Shown: in pieces, positions 44,193-52,190 of the stretch
Layout of the letters: the number at the start of each line of letters is the position of its first letter
Position numbering within the stretch: position 1 is the first letter of the stretch
Source: CAWCQC01 sp963819905
Lineage (GTDB): Bacteria; Actinomycetota; Thermoleophilia; Gaiellales; Gaiellaceae
Direction: 5' to 3'
Assembly (NCBI GenBank): GCA_963819905.1
Contig: CAWFXP010000001.1
Span: forward strand, 496,001 to 560,000
DNA: 64,000 nucleotides
Program-made: the position numbers and the translations under genes
Notes under the pieces: model-generated
The model's database searches: none
Told to the model about the DNA's origin: nothing
The model's input: the letters and a program-made list of their open reading frames with translations, nothing else

Positions 44193-45893
44193 TCAGCTGT
44201 CTGCGGCGAGCGCGGTCTCGAGGTCGGGCAGCAGGCCCTGGGCGGCGGCGCGGTTCACGGCCCCCGCGACCGCGCGCAGCGATGCCGTGACGATGCTCGG
44301 ATGGATGCCGACGCCCCAGAGCACGCGGTCGCCGACGGCCGCCTCGATGTAGCTCGCCGCCCGCGCGTCGGCCCCGGCGCCCACGGCGTGCTCGTCGTAG
44401 TCGAGCACGCGGATCTCGATGCCGAGGCCTCCGAGCGCGTCGACGAAGGACGCGATCGGGCCGTTCCCGGTGCCCACCGCGGTGCGCTCCGCCCCGTTCA
44501 GGCGGAGCTTCACCTGGAGGCGCTCGTGCTCCTCGGTCTCGGCCGTCGACTGGTGGCCGACGATCTCGAGCGGGCCCGGCCGCAGGTACTCGACCGCGAA
44601 GCAGTCCCACATCTGCTCGGGCGTCACCTCGCCCCCGTAGGTCTCGGCGACCTCCTGGATCACGCGGGAGAACTCGATCTGCAGGCGGCGTGGCAGGTTG
44701 AGCCCGTGCTCCGCCTTCATGATGTAGGCGACGCCGCCCTTTCCGGACTGGCTGTTGACGCGGATGATCGCCTCGTAGGTGCGCCCGACGTCCTTGGGGT
44801 CGATCGGCAGGTACGGCACCTCCCAGAGACCCTCCCGCCGGGTCGAGATCGCGTCCATGCCCTTCTTGATCGCGTCCTGGTGGGAGCCGGAGAAGGCCGT
44901 GTAGACCAGATCGCCCGCGTACGGGTGCCGGATGTGCACGGGCAGCTGGTTGCAGTACTCGACCACCCGCCGCACCTCGTCGATATCGGAGAAGTCGAGC
45001 TGGGGGTCGACGCCGTGGCTGAACAGGTTGACGGCGAGCGTGACGATGTCGACGTTGCCGGTGCGCTCCCCGTTTCCGAACAGCGCGCCCTCGACCCGCT
45101 CGCCGCCGGCGAGCAGCGCGAGCTCGGTTGCCGCGACCGCGCAGCCGCGGTCGTTGTGCGGGTGGATCGACAGGACGACCGCGTCGCGCCGTGAGATCGC
45201 ACGGCCGAACCACTCGAATTGGTCGGCGTAGACGTTCGGCGTCGTCATCTCGACCGTCGCGGGCAGGTTGAGGATCGTCTTCCAGTCCGGCCTCGGCTGC
45301 CACACGTCGAGAACCTGCTCGCAGATCTCGAGCGCGTAGTCCATCTCGGTGCCGACGAAGGTCTCGGGCGAGTACTCGAACCGGATCTCCGTGCCGGGCA
45401 GCCGGTCGAGCGCGGCCAGGCACCAGGCGGCTCCGTCGGTCGCGATCTTCGTGATCCCGGCCCGGTCCTCGCCGAAGACGACGCGCCGCTGGAGCTCGGA
45501 GGTCGAGTTGTAGAGGTGGATGATCGCCCTGTCGGCCCCTTCGAGGCTCTCGATCGTCCGCTCGATCAGCTCGGGCCGGCACTGGACGAGCACCTGGAGC
45601 CAGACGTCGTCCGGAACGAGGTCCTCCTCGATCAGGAGCCGGGTGAAGTCGTAGTCCGGCTGCGAGGCCGACGGGAACCCGACCTCGATCTCCTTGAAGC
45701 CGAGACGGACGAGCAGGTCCCACATGGTCTTCTTGCGCGAGACGTCCATCGGGTCGATGAGTGCCTGGTTTCCGTCGCGCAGGTCGACCGAGCACCAGAC
45801 GGGGGCCTGCGTGAGCGTCTTCTCGGGCCACGTGCGCTCGGGCAGATCGACCCCGTACCGGTAGGGGCGGTACTTGTGTACCGGCATGGTCAT
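44193..45893 (-). CDS. leuA: 2-isopropylmalate synthase
   Basis: A 566-residue enzyme condensing acetyl-CoA with 2-ketoisovalerate, the first step of leucine synthesis. The long actinobacterial form is evident: SVDLRDGNQALIDPMDVSRK (metal Asp), GFKEIEVGFPSASQPDYDF, the SIHPHNDRGCAVAATELA metal-binding HxH block, GNGERTGNVDIVTLAVNLFS, a linker and the C-terminal LeuA dimer regulatory domain that senses leucine. The preferred start is the ATG of MTMPVHKYRPY, with a TACGCT -10 box eight bases upstream. leuB, leuC and leuD are absent here. Confidence 0.94.
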   Translation of the reverse strand: MTMPVHKYRPYRYGVDLPERTWPEKTLTQAPVWCSVDLRDGNQALIDPMDVSRKKTMWDLLVRLGFKEIEVGFPSASQPDYDFTRLLIEEDLVPDDVWLQVLVQCRPELIERTIESLEGADRAIIHLYNSTSELQRRVVFGEDRAGITKIATDGAAWCLAALDRLPGTEIRFEYSPETFVGTEMDYALEICEQVLDVWQPRPDWKTILNLPATVEMTTPNVYADQFEWFGRAISRRDAVVLSIHPHNDRGCAVAATELALLAGGERVEGALFGNGERTGNVDIVTLAVNLFSHGVDPQLDFSDIDEVRRVVEYCNQLPVHIRHPYAGDLVYTAFSGSHQDAIKKGMDAISTRREGLWEVPYLPIDPKDVGRTYEAIIRVNSQSGKGGVAYIMKAEHGLNLPRRLQIEFSRVIQEVAETYGGEVTPEQMWDCFAVEYLRPGPLEIVGHQSTAETEEHERLQVKLRLNGAERTAVGTGNGPIASFVDALGGLGIEIRVLDYDEHAVGAGADARAASYIEAAVGDRVLWGVGIHPSIVTASLRAVAGAVNRAAAQGLLPDLETALAADS

Positions 45894-45901
45894 GGCTCCA
45901 C

Positions 45902-45907
45902 AGCGTA
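45902..45907 (-). promoter_or_regulatory. Predicted -10 box (TACGCT) of leuA
   Basis: On the minus strand TACGCT lies eight bases before the ATG at 45893. I looked for a leucine-rich leader peptide in the 250 bases upstream and saw none. Confidence 0.42.
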
Positions 45908-46144
45908 CCGCGGAGCGGGGTGAAGACACCGCGGATCTCGACGCGCGGGGCGATCGCCTTCGAGCGGGCCGCTCTCAGGGCTGTTTAGGCGTTCCGATCA
46001 AGGGCGCTTCGCACCGGAGCGGCCGTCGCGAGGAACACGACAGGCCGTCGCCGAAGGGATCGGTCGGGACAGGCGCCAGGTCGCTCGTGGCCCAGTCCGA
46101 GTGACGAGGCGAAGGAAGCGGGTGCGCCCTACGCCCGGGATGAT

Positions 46145-47005
46145 CTATGCCCGCCCGACGGCCAGCAGCACCAGGTTCGAGAACGTGACCGTGCCGTCGT
46201 CCGAGGCCGTCTCCTTGACCGCCCCGAGGATCGCGTCCCAGGCGCTGTCCGGGTCATCCGGCGCGTGCTTCGCGATCAGCGCGACCAGCGGCGGGACTGT
46301 GTCCTTGACCATCGCGACGAAGTCGTCGGCGGACTCCCACTCGAAGCTGACCTCGGTCTCCTCGACCTCGACTGCGGAGAACCCGCCGCCCTCGAGCAGC
46401 CCCCCCAGCGCCTCCGGTGTCGGGCGCGAGAGCGGGCCGGGCGTCCCCGGCGGGGGCGGATCGACGCCGAGCGTGCGCATCGCCGTGCCCATCGGAACCG
46501 CGATGAAGGGCACCCGCTCCGGCGATCCCCACGAGCTGATCACCATCCTCGACCCCGGAACCAGGAAGCTCCGTACCCGGGCGGCCGCGGCTTCCGCCTC
46601 GGGCTCGAAGATGATCCCGAAGCGCGATAGCGCCGCATCGAAGCTCTCGGGCGGGAAGTCCAGGCTGGCCGCCTCGGACTCGACGAACCCGATGTTCTCG
46701 AGGCCGGCCGCCGCCGCGCGCTCGCGGCCGTAGGCCAGCATCTCGGGAGAGATGTCAGTGGCCACGACCTTTCCCTCGGCTCCGGCCACTGCCGCCGCCG
46801 TGAGCGACGGCTCGCCGTAGCCCGCGGCCACGTCAAGCACCCGGCTCCCGGGCTCGACGCCAGCCAGCTCCACCATGCGCTTGCTGACGTGAGCGGTTGC
46901 GGCATCGATGAAATCCGACCGCTTGCGCCAGCCCTCGGCGCCCTTCTTCCACTGCTGCCGTTGCCCGTCGCGGAACGCAACCGCGTCTGCTGCCTGCGAC
47001 TCCAT
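46145..47005 (-). CDS. SAM-dependent methyltransferase, UbiE/methyltransferase_11 type
   Basis: A 286-residue class I methyltransferase. The AdoMet loop is SRVLDVAAGYGEPSLTAA, followed by VVATDISPEMLAYGRERAA and the DAALSRFGIIFEPEAE motif. The N-terminal QRQQWKKGAEGWRKRSDFID resembles small-molecule methyltransferases acting on phenols or lipids. The start ATG has a clear ribosome site GGAGGTGAG, in contrast to the leaderless genes around it. It is divergent from the GST-like gene. The substrate is unknown. Confidence 0.85.
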   Translation of the reverse strand: MESQAADAVAFRDGQRQQWKKGAEGWRKRSDFIDAATAHVSKRMVELAGVEPGSRVLDVAAGYGEPSLTAAAVAGAEGKVVATDISPEMLAYGRERAAAAGLENIGFVESEAASLDFPPESFDAALSRFGIIFEPEAEAAAARVRSFLVPGSRMVISSWGSPERVPFIAVPMGTAMRTLGVDPPPPGTPGPLSRPTPEALGGLLEGGGFSAVEVEETEVSFEWESADDFVAMVKDTVPPLVALIAKHAPDDPDSAWDAILGAVKETASDDGTVTFSNLVLLAVGRA

Positions 47006-47136
47006 ATCTCACCTCCAGATTGGGCCGGTGCCACCATATGCGACGCAGGCTAGCGTTTCTCCTGGCGCGGTTTCGGCGGCGTTCGTCGAGAACGAGCTTG
47101 GCTCGAGCCGCTCCGCCGCGCGTGCCTCCGCGCGGC

Positions 47137-47142
47137 GACAAT
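47137..47142 (+). promoter_or_regulatory. Predicted -10 box (GACAAT) of the GST-like gene, leaderless spacing
   Basis: GACAAT is followed by six bases and GTG at 47149. The first base departs from TANNNT, so this is one of the weaker cases. Confidence 0.35.
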
Positions 47143-47148
47143 GGTGTC

Positions 47149-47781
47149 GTGATCCTGCACGACAACCCACGCTCGCTGTGCTCGCAGCGCGTGCGGTTCC
47201 TGCTCGCCGAGCTCGACCTGCCCTACGAACGGCGCACGGTGCCGCTTGCCCCAGAGCGCCCCGCGTGGCATCTCGAGGTGAACCCGGCCGGCGGCGTGCC
47301 GGCGCTCGTCGACGGCGACCTGCGAATGGCCGAGTCGGTCGCGATCCTCCGCTACCTGGCTGCGCGCGAGCGCCGCGACGACCTCTACCCGGCCGCCCTC
47401 GAGCAGCGGGCGGTGGTCGACTGGCTGCTCGACGCGATCATCTCTGAGCTTCGCCCCGCGGTCGTCGAGATCTCGACGGTCGCCTTCGGGCTGCGCGTCG
47501 GGCGTGGGATCTTCGCGGAGGAGCCCGAGCCCGAGCGGGTGCCCGAGGTGGCAGCCGCCCAGGAGCGCCGCTTCGGGACGGTCGCGTCGCTCCTCGGGCC
47601 GGAGCCGTGGGCCTGCCTCGGCCGCTTCACGATCGCGGATGCGGCGGCGGCGCCGATGCTCCACCGCTTCCGCCGCGCAGGCGACGTGCTGACAGGTCAG
47701 CCGCGGCTCGCCCGCTGGGGCGAGGCGGTCTGCGGCCGTCCTGCCTGGGCGGAGATCGTCGCGCCCGAGACGGGGATCTGA
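47149..47781 (+). CDS. Glutathione S-transferase family protein
   Basis: A 210-residue protein with an N-terminal thioredoxin-like domain (VILHDNPRSLCSQRVRFLLA, then HLEVNPAGGVPALVDGDLRMAESVAI, the cis-Pro and ES glutathione motifs) and an all-helical C-terminal domain from about residue 85 (WLLDAIISELRPAV, LGRFTIADAAAAPMLHRF). Actinobacteria mostly use mycothiol rather than glutathione, so the thiol cofactor may differ; NPRSLCSQRVR carries a Cys at the active-site position. The GTG start is chosen because family similarity begins there; an upstream Arg-rich extension is not protein-like. It converges with the VWA gene over a repeat pair. Confidence 0.82.
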   Translation: MILHDNPRSLCSQRVRFLLAELDLPYERRTVPLAPERPAWHLEVNPAGGVPALVDGDLRMAESVAILRYLAARERRDDLYPAALEQRAVVDWLLDAIISELRPAVVEISTVAFGLRVGRGIFAEEPEPERVPEVAAAQERRFGTVASLLGPEPWACLGRFTIADAAAAPMLHRFRRAGDVLTGQPRLARWGEAVCGRPAWAEIVAPETGI

Positions 47782-47796
47782 GGGCCGGAAGCCGAA

Positions 47797-47858
47797 GGGC
47801 GGGACAGGTCCCGCCCCTACAGCGTCCACCAGGTGTAGGGGCCGGACCTGTCCGGCCC
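47797..47858. repeat. Pair of inverted GTAGG-family repeats between convergent genes
   Basis: Units at 47797-47820 (minus, stem GGGCGGGA/TCCCGCCC) and 47835-47858 (plus, stem GGGCCGGA/TCCGGCCC), each around a CCTG loop. They fill the gap between the GST stop (47781) and the VWA stop (47863), where the hairpins could serve as a two-way terminator. The units are identical to those at 10948 and 11026 respectively. Confidence 0.85.
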
Positions 47859-47862
47859 GTGT

Positions 47863-48831
47863 CTAGGGCAGGCGGCTGAACCAGGCGAGCGAGAGCCCGC
47901 CCGCGACGAGCAGGAGCGCGGCTCCACCCGCTGCGAACAGGTAGCCGATGTCGCGCTCCTCGGTGGTCGTGCCGATCTTCGAGCCGAGCGACGAATAGAC
48001 CTGCTCGAGCGCCTGCTCGGTCGGTGCGTCGAAGAACTGGGCGCCCGTCGTCTCGGCGACCTGGGTGAGCGTCTCGCGGTCGGGCGGTACGGGGACGACC
48101 TCCGTGTTGCCGAGCCCGTCGGTGAGCGTGACCGTGCCCTCGTCCGTGCCGAGCGCGACGGTGAACACCTTGACGCCGCGGTCGTTCGCCTCCCGGGCAG
48201 CCTCGATCGGGTCGAGCGTCTCGGGTGAGGGCTCGCCGTCGGAGAGGAGCAGGACGACGACCGGGTCGTCCCCGCCGCCGGCGGCCGCGAGGTCCGAGCC
48301 CGAGCCCAGGCCTGACGCGACCTGGATCGCGTCACCGATCGCGGTCCCGCCGTCCGGCCGGAGGGCGCCGAGCGCGTCCCGTACCTGGCTGCGGTCGTTC
48401 GTCGGCGCGACGACGACCTGGGCCGTCCCGGAGAAGGTGACGAGTCCGACTCGCAGCTCGTCGGGCACCCGGTCGAGAAACGTGCCGGCGGCCTTCTGCG
48501 CCGCTGCGAGCCGCGAGGGCTCGACGTCGGTCGCCTCCATCGAGGTCGAGACGTCCATGGCCAGCACGACCGTCGCGCGCTCCTCGGGAACGTCCATCGT
48601 CATCTGCGGTCGGGCAACCGCGATCACGAGCGCGGCGAGGGCCGCGAGGAAGACGGCGGCCGGGACGTGCCGGCGCCAGCGAGGCGACGCGTCGACCACG
48701 TTCGCGAGCAGGTCGAGGTTCGTGAAGCGCAGCGCGTACTTCGAGCGCCGCCGCTGGACGATCACGTACGCGAGCAGCGCCAGTGGCACGACGGCGAGGC
48801 CGAGCAGGGCGATAGGCCAGGCGAAGGTCAT
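47863..48831 (-). CDS. VWA-domain membrane protein (BatA-like)
   Basis: A 322-residue protein with two N-terminal helices (WPIALLGLAVVPLALLAYVI and VPAAVFLAALAALVIAVARP), a von Willebrand A domain and a C-terminal helix (YLFAAGGAALLLVAGGLSLAW). The metal site is complete: DVSTS (Asp93, Ser95, Ser97), the Thr in GGTAIGDAI and the Asp in LLLSDGEPS. Together with MoxR and the DUF58 protein it forms a classic MoxR-DUF58-VWA module, thought to assist maturation or metal loading of other proteins at the membrane. It is the third gene, overlapping the DUF58 stop by four bases (ATGA). Confidence 0.9.
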   Translation of the reverse strand: MTFAWPIALLGLAVVPLALLAYVIVQRRRSKYALRFTNLDLLANVVDASPRWRRHVPAAVFLAALAALVIAVARPQMTMDVPEERATVVLAMDVSTSMEATDVEPSRLAAAQKAAGTFLDRVPDELRVGLVTFSGTAQVVVAPTNDRSQVRDALGALRPDGGTAIGDAIQVASGLGSGSDLAAAGGGDDPVVVLLLSDGEPSPETLDPIEAAREANDRGVKVFTVALGTDEGTVTLTDGLGNTEVVPVPPDRETLTQVAETTGAQFFDAPTEQALEQVYSSLGSKIGTTTEERDIGYLFAAGGAALLLVAGGLSLAWFSRLP

Positions 48832-49766
48832 CGTCCGCTCCGGAGGCGGCGCCGCAGGGCGACGGCCAGAGTGCGGAGCCAGTCGCCGGAGGTCGAGAGC
48901 ACCACGTGATCGGCCCGGCAGCTGCGGAGCTCGGCCGCGAGCTCGCGGCGCTCGCCCGCAGCGCGCTCGGCGAACCGCGCCCGCAGCCGGCGGTTGCCCG
49001 TGTCGACGCGAATCTGGCGGCCCGTCTCGGGATCGACCAGGGTGAGCTCTCCGACGTCCGGCAGCTCCTGCTCGCGCGGGTCGCGAATCTCGACGGCGAG
49101 GAGGTGGTGGCGGCCGGCGGCCCGCGTAAGGGCCTCGCGCCAGGTGCGAGCCCCGCGGAAGTCCGAGACGACGACGAGCAGCGAGCGCGCAGCCGCGAGC
49201 CGTGAGACGCGGCGGACCGCGTCGGCGAGCGACGGCTCGTGCAGCCCGCGGTCGGCCTGCTCGGCGCGCAGCGCCTCGAGCAACGAGACCATGCCGAGCC
49301 GGGCCTGGGTCGGCGGGACGAGGGCGGGCGTAGGCCCGCCGAAGGTGGCGACGCCGAGCGGGCGGCGCGCGCGCCTCGCGACCTGAGCGGCAGCGAGCGC
49401 GACTCCCTCGGCCACGTCGGCCTTGCGGCGATCGGCCGTGCCGAACAGCATCGACGGCGAGACGTCGAGGACCAGCCAGGTCGTCAGCGCGCGTTCGGCG
49501 ACGTCGACTCGGATGTGCGGCTCGCCGGTGCGGGCGGTCACGTTCCAGTCGATCCGGCGGGCGTCGTCGCCCGGCTCGTAGGGCCTGACCTGGGCGAGCT
49601 CGGTCGCCGTCCCGAGGGCGGTCGAGCGGTCGTCGCCCGGAAGCATGCCGTCGAGCCGCCGGCGTACGGTGAGGTCGAGCGCGCGCAGCAGTGCTTCCGG
49701 CATCGCGCCCGGCCCGGGCGCAGCGGGGCCACGCGGCGGCGCGAGCGCGGCGAGCCCTCGCGTCAC
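48828..49766 (-). CDS. DUF58 domain protein
   Basis: A 312-residue protein with the DUF58 signature YEPGDDARRIDWNVTARTGEP (the RxIDW motif) followed by a VWA-like fold whose metal motif is TTWLVLDVSPSM. There are no membrane helices, as is common for the short DUF58 proteins of MoxR operons. The start is GTG, overlapping the moxR stop (GTGA), and its own stop overlaps the VWA gene. It is presumed to bridge MoxR and the membrane VWA protein. Confidence 0.88.
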   Translation of the reverse strand: MTRGLAALAPPRGPAAPGPGAMPEALLRALDLTVRRRLDGMLPGDDRSTALGTATELAQVRPYEPGDDARRIDWNVTARTGEPHIRVDVAERALTTWLVLDVSPSMLFGTADRRKADVAEGVALAAAQVARRARRPLGVATFGGPTPALVPPTQARLGMVSLLEALRAEQADRGLHEPSLADAVRRVSRLAAARSLLVVVSDFRGARTWREALTRAAGRHHLLAVEIRDPREQELPDVGELTLVDPETGRQIRVDTGNRRLRARFAERAAGERRELAAELRSCRADHVVLSTSGDWLRTLAVALRRRLRSGR

Positions 49767-50776
49767 GCTGCCTCCCGGGCGAGGTCGATGCGGGGCATGG
49801 CGACGGCGCCGAGCACCGCGTTGACGATCTCGTCGGCCGTCCGCTCCTCGGCGAGAGACTCGTAGCTGAGCACGATCCGGTGGCGCAGGACGTCGGTCGC
49901 GAGCTCGGCGACGTCCTGCGGCAGGACGTAGCGACGTCCGCGCAGGAGCGCGAGCGCGCGCGCCGCGTGAATGAGGCCGATCGACCCTCGCGGGCTTGCA
50001 CCGAAGGCGACCAGCCGCTCGAGCTCGGCGAGACCGTGCTCGGCCGGTCGGCGGGTCGCCAGCACGAGCTGCACGGCGTACGCGCTGACCGCGTGGTCGA
50101 CGTAGACGCCGGCGGCCGCCTCCTGAAGGCCCCTGAGGCGCTCCGCCGAGACGATCTCGGCGACCTCGGCGAGCCCGGAGAGCGACCGCTGCACGACCTC
50201 GAGCTCGTCGGCGGAGTCCGGGTAGTCGACGAGCACCTTGAGCATGAAGCGATCGAGCTGCGCCTCGGGGAGGGGATAGGTGCCCTCGGACTCGATCGGG
50301 TTCTGCGTGGCGAGCACGAGGAAGGGCTCGGGCACCGGGTAGGTCGTCCCTGCGATCGTGACCTGGTGCTCCTGCATGACCTCGAGCAGCGCCGACTGGA
50401 CCTTGGCGGGCGCGCGGTTGACCTCGTCGGCGAGGAGGAAGTTGCAGAACACGGGGCCGAGCTCGGTGGCGAACTCACCGTCGCCGGGGCGGTAGATGCG
50501 CGTCCCGACGAGGTCGGACGGGACGAGGTCGGGCGTGAACTGGATGCGGTGGAACGTGCCCCCGAAGACCTCCGCGAGCGTCTTGACGGTCAGCGTCTTC
50601 GCGAGCCCCGGGACGCCCTCGAGCAGCAGATGGCCACGCGCGAGCAGGCACACGAGCACGCGCTCGAGCACGCGCTCCTGTCCGACGACGACGCGCTTCA
50701 GCTCGAAGAGCGCCCTCTCGAGCTCGGCCGACTCGGCGCCCGGCGCCCGTACGGCGGTGGTCTCGGTCTCTGTCAC
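49763..50776 (-). CDS. MoxR-family AAA+ ATPase
   Basis: A 337-residue AAA+ ATPase of the MoxR family. Walker A is LEGVPGLAKT, Walker B is FLLADEVNRAPAKVQ, sensor 1 is in LVLATQNPIESEGTYPLPEAQ and the sensor 2 Arg is in FGASPRGSIGLI. The GTG start at 50776 is fixed by AGGAGG eight bases upstream; a longer frame starting at 50833 lacks a site. The gene leads the MoxR-DUF58-VWA operon. Upstream lies a run of helically phased GTT repeats shared with the divergent secreted-protein gene. Confidence 0.92.
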   Translation of the reverse strand: MTETETTAVRAPGAESAELERALFELKRVVVGQERVLERVLVCLLARGHLLLEGVPGLAKTLTVKTLAEVFGGTFHRIQFTPDLVPSDLVGTRIYRPGDGEFATELGPVFCNFLLADEVNRAPAKVQSALLEVMQEHQVTIAGTTYPVPEPFLVLATQNPIESEGTYPLPEAQLDRFMLKVLVDYPDSADELEVVQRSLSGLAEVAEIVSAERLRGLQEAAAGVYVDHAVSAYAVQLVLATRRPAEHGLAELERLVAFGASPRGSIGLIHAARALALLRGRRYVLPQDVAELATDVLRHRIVLSYESLAEERTADEIVNAVLGAVAMPRIDLAREAA

Positions 50777-50782
50777 GTGCGT

Positions 50783-50788
50783 CCTCCT
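50783..50788 (-). promoter_or_regulatory. Ribosome binding site (AGGAGG) deciding the moxR start
   Basis: A perfect AGGAGG on the minus strand about seven bases before GTG at 50776. It excludes the in-frame start at 50833. Confidence 0.7.
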
Positions 50789-50844
50789 CGGTCGGTTGGG
50801 CACGGCCCCGCTTGCAGACGTCGAACCAGTCAACCAGCAGGCCG

Positions 50845-50903
50845 GTTCAGTCGCGTTGAGGGCGGTTAAGCACGCGTTACGGCTGGTTCAGGAGGCGTTA
50901 ATC
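50845..50903. promoter_or_regulatory. Six phased GTT-type direct repeats, possible response-regulator binding array
   Basis: GTT begins at 50845, 50855, 50865, 50876, 50886 and 50897, a spacing of 10-11 bases. The units read GTTCAG, GTTGAG, GTTAAG, GTTACG, GTTCAG and GTTAAT, most preceded by G or C-G. The array ends nine bases before a -10 box (TACGCT, 50912) for the gene at 50924 and covers its -35 region. This fits an OmpR/PhoB-type activator that binds 11-base direct repeats. Confidence 0.5.
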
Positions 50904-50911
50904 CGCTCCAG

Positions 50912-50917
50912 TACGCT
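50912..50917 (+). promoter_or_regulatory. Predicted -10 box (TACGCT) of the BP74-like gene, leaderless spacing
   Basis: TACGCT is followed by six bases and the ATG at 50924. There is no -35 match; the phased repeats occupy that position. Confidence 0.5.
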
Positions 50918-50923
50918 TCGGGC

Positions 50924-51331
50924 ATGCCGCGTCTCGCCGCCCTCGTGCTGACGGCGCTCCTCGCCGGGCTCGTGCTCGCACCCGGCGCCGCACCGGCGCC
51001 GACCGCGAAGCGCGCGCTCGTCACCTGGGAGGTCACCGGCGAGCGCTTCCGCACCTACGTGCTCCGCAGCGACGATGTCGCCCGCGTGAAACGGGCGATC
51101 CGGCTCGGCGAGTCGGCCGGGATCCCGATCGGCAGGATCTACCGAGGCACGCAGGTGAACGTCGGCCACCGCTGGCACCTGCGCAACGTGAGGCTCGTCG
51201 ACGCGACGATCGAGCTCTGCGACGGCCGCCCGTCGGATCTCGACAGCGATCTCTCCTACTGGATCGACACCGTCAAGCGCTACTGCCCGTGGGGCGCGGA
51301 GCCGGTCAGGCTCCGCTGGGTGACGCCGTAA
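50924..51331 (+). CDS. Secreted BP74-domain-like small protein
   Basis: A 135-residue protein with a Sec signal peptide (LAALVLTALLAGLVLAPGAA, cleavage likely near residue 24). The mature part follows the BP74 N-terminal domain pattern: FRTYVLRSDDVARVKRAI, IPIGRIYRG, the HRWHLRNVRL segment, ATIELCDGRPSDLD and YCPWGAEPVRLR. Two Cys residues (ELCDG and RYCPW) may form a disulfide outside the cell. BP74-like domains occur in secreted proteins of bacteria and slime moulds, with no firm bacterial function. It overlaps the convergent hydrolase gene by 26 bases. The phased GTT repeats upstream suggest regulated expression. Confidence 0.68.
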   Translation: MPRLAALVLTALLAGLVLAPGAAPAPTAKRALVTWEVTGERFRTYVLRSDDVARVKRAIRLGESAGIPIGRIYRGTQVNVGHRWHLRNVRLVDATIELCDGRPSDLDSDLSYWIDTVKRYCPWGAEPVRLRWVTP

Positions 51332-52190
51332 GCTCCTCGAGCATCTCGCCGATCGTGTCGTAGGGCAAGAGGTGCCCCGCGTCGGGCACGACCGTCAGCA
51401 CCGCGTGTGGGAGGCGGCCGGCGAGGAGCTCGGCGTGCGCGAGCGGGACGACGGAGTCCGCATCGCCGTGCCAGAGGCGCACCGGCAGGCGGACGTCCTC
51501 CACGTCGAAGCCCCAGGGATCTGCATAGAGGAGGTAGTCGGCGACAACGCCCTCGGCGCCCTGCTCGAACGCGTCCAGCAAGAAGCGCAGGCCGTCGACT
51601 TCGGGCGCGTGCCGGTCCCACTCCTCCCGCTCGCGGTCGGTCAGCGTTCGCCTGGCCAGCCTGCGCGCGCCGGCCGGGCTCGCACGGGTCACCGCCGCCG
51701 CCGCGGCGAGCGCGCCGGCCGCCAGGCGAGGTGACCGTCGAACGAGCTTGACGAGCCTCGCGTCCTGCGGGTTGAGACCGTCGAGGCTCGCCACCCATTC
51801 GTGCGGGCAGACACCGGCCCCCACCCCGACCGCCGAGACGCGTCCCGGGAGCAGCGCTCCGCACGCGAGCGCATACGGGCCGCCGGCGGACCAGCCGAGG
51901 GTCGCAAAGCCCTTGATCCCGAGCAGGTCGGCGAGCGCTGCGACGTCGTTCGGCCAGTCGACCAGCCGGCGGCCCGTCTGGAACGTCGAGAGGCCGATCC
52001 CCGGCCGATCGGGGGCGATCGCGCGCACGCGGAGCTCACGGGCGACCCCGTCCGCGAACGTCCAGCAGACGGCCGCCTGGGGCGTGCCGTGGAACAGGAA
52101 GACCGGGCGTCCGGCCGGATCGCCGAGGTCGTAGTAGGAGAGGGTGCGGCCGTCTGGAAGCGCTACCGCGCTCGGCGCGGTCGCGCTCAA
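51306..52190 (-). CDS. Alpha/beta hydrolase
   Basis: A 294-residue alpha/beta-hydrolase-fold protein. The oxyanion loop is FLFHGTPQAAVCW, the nucleophile Ser is in TLGWSAGGPYALA, the Asp is in WHGDADSVVPL and the His is in VPDAGHLLPYD. A TTG start overlapping the preceding stop (TTGA) is the only fitting start; the longer open frame upstream reads antisense to nothing and out of frame with the BNR gene. It is the last gene of the MoaD-BNR-hydrolase operon. The substrate is unknown. Confidence 0.82.
   Translation of the reverse strand: MSATAPSAVALPDGRTLSYYDLGDPAGRPVFLFHGTPQAAVCWTFADGVARELRVRAIAPDRPGIGLSTFQTGRRLVDWPNDVAALADLLGIKGFATLGWSAGGPYALACGALLPGRVSAVGVGAGVCPHEWVASLDGLNPQDARLVKLVRRSPRLAAGALAAAAAVTRASPAGARRLARRTLTDREREEWDRHAPEVDGLRFLLDAFEQGAEGVVADYLLYADPWGFDVEDVRLPVRLWHGDADSVVPLAHAELLAGRLPHAVLTVVPDAGHLLPYDTIGEMLEELTASPSGA

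Noticed and set aside
45894..46144. A leucine-rich leader peptide or T-box before leuA
   Set aside because: No Leu-codon run, hairpin pair or T-box sequence was found, and a -10 box lies eight bases from the start codon.
50845..50903. A CRISPR array
   Set aside because: The repeat units are 6-8 bases at 10-11 base spacing with no spacers and no cas genes; the pattern fits a protein-binding array.
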